Assembly (NCBI GenBank): GCA_963804885.1
Contig: CAWDSF010000020.1
Span: 558,001-622,000, forward strand
From: PALSA-1004 sp963804885
Lineage (GTDB): Bacteria > Pseudomonadota > Gammaproteobacteria > Burkholderiales > SG8-41
Reading direction: 5' to 3'
Length of the DNA stretch: 64,000 nt
Both the position numbers and the translations under genes were made by a program. The notes beneath the pieces are model-generated. The model worked only from the letters and a program-made list of their open reading frames with translations, ran no database searches and had not been told where the DNA came from. Positions 63,264 to 64,000 of this stretch are shown one piece after another. Each line of letters begins with the position of its first letter. The stretch's first letter is position 1.

Positions 63264-64000
63264 CTAAAGACGGTGTAGCGCCTTCGCCAGCTCGCGCGCG
63301 CTCAACTGCTCGATGTCGAGCACGAGATCGCGGATCTGCCGGGCGCGCGCCGGTGTCGTCACGAGTTCCGCGTTTTCCAGAAATTTGCACTGATCTCATC
63401 GCCGCTCAATGCGCGCTCGCCCGCGCCGCGGTTGATCTTGTCGACGTGCTTTACCGTTTTGCCGTTCTTGAGCGTGATGACGGCGCCGCCGGAAAAATAT
63501 TCGGGGTACAGCGAATCAGGATCGGCATCGTAAGTCACGCGCGCCGCCAGCGCGAGGATGGCGGGATCGTTGAGCGATTCGCTCTCGAGCTCGGCAAAGC
63601 CGCAGCGCCCGCGCAGGAGCGCCGCCGCGAGCGTGTAGTAGACGCTGAATTTCGCGATGTAGTCGCTCGCGGGCTGGCGCCGCAGCTCCGGGTTTTCACA
63701 CACGCTGTGAAAGACCGCCGGATGCAGCAGCGCGCGGATTTCCGCGATGTCGTCGACTTTTATGGCGTGCTGCCGCTTGAGCGCGAGCACCGAATCGATG
63801 CACGCGTGCAGCATGTGGCACACCGGATACGGCTTGACCGCGACTTCTTCCGCGCGCCAGGTCGTGCCGAGCCCGTCGACCAGCGCGGCGGGCATCACCA
63901 GCGGAAGATGAGTGCCGGCATGACTGCGGAACAAGCCGTCCTGGCCTTCGTATATTTTGCCGGTGCCGATAAAACCGCTGCGCGCGAGGCTCGCGGCGGT
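63264..64000 (-). CDS. MmgE/PrpD family protein, second copy (5' end outside window; one -1 frame break)
   Basis: C-terminal half, entering at base 64000 in frame (SLARSGFIGTGKIYEGQDGL, FRSHAGTHLPLVMPAALVDG). Then VKPYPVCHMLHACIDSVLAL, VFHSVCENPELRRQPASDYI and AKFSVYYTLAAALLRGRCGF, typical of the family. Near 63383 one base is missing: GDEISA should continue KFLENAELVTTPARARQIRD to the stop at 63264. This is the only -1 event seen; all others are +1. It is not close in sequence to the first MmgE/PrpD gene. Confidence 0.85.

Overview
The window is a high-GC (low 60s % by eye) chromosomal segment of a betaproteobacterium, most like Burkholderiales or an unclassified relative. The evidence is the gene order tuf-trnW-secE-nusG-rplKAJL-rpoBC-rpsLG-fusA-tufA-S10-spc-alpha, protein lengths typical of that class, and a large set of Bug-type (tripartite tricarboxylate transporter, TTT) periplasmic receptors. 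It reads like a draft or metagenome-derived contig because many genes carry single-base frame breaks.

Region 1 (1-31999) is one nearly continuous block of transcription and translation genes on the + strand. It starts inside a first tuf copy and runs through tRNA-Trp, secE, nusG, the L11/L10 ribosomal protein genes, rpoB, rpoC, the str genes, a second tuf copy, and the S10, spc and alpha operons, ending at a strong terminator after rplQ. Several control elements can be read directly: an L10-type leader before rplJ, an attenuator hairpin between rplL and rpoB, a consensus promoter overlapping the rpoC stop followed by a terminator hairpin before rpsL, a promoter before rplN, a promoter before rpsM, and hairpins around rpoA.

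Region 2 (32.0-39.2 kb) holds mixed accessory genes: an M15 D,D-carboxypeptidase, a SAM hydroxide adenosyltransferase (DUF62), two tandem polysaccharide deacetylase-like proteins (one without the metal-binding histidines), a Gfo/Idh/MocA oxidoreductase, a DUF488 protein and a TonB-dependent receptor.

Region 3 (39.2-59.9 kb) is a catabolic island with twelve Bug receptor genes (one disrupted) and no visible TctA/TctB membrane genes. They are interleaved with enzymes of organic-acid or amide metabolism: MmgE/PrpD, an enolase-superfamily dehydratase/racemase, two amidohydrolases, a cupin, a D-2-hydroxyacid dehydrogenase and an SDR. Each small operon pairs one or more receptors with one or more enzymes, which suggests uptake and breakdown of related carboxylates; the substrates cannot be named from sequence. 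Region 4 (59.9-64 kb) has a DUF445 membrane protein, a PEP-CTERM exported protein, an Asp/Glu racemase-superfamily protein and a second, partial MmgE/PrpD.

The most striking global feature is that 17 genes, including single-copy essential ones (rpsD, rpsM, secY, rpoA, rplF, rplL, fusA) and both tuf copies, need one to four +1 frame corrections (26 in all) to give full-length products, against only one -1 event. Consensus error is the likelier cause, but the sign bias and the identical break in both tuf copies deserve a direct test.
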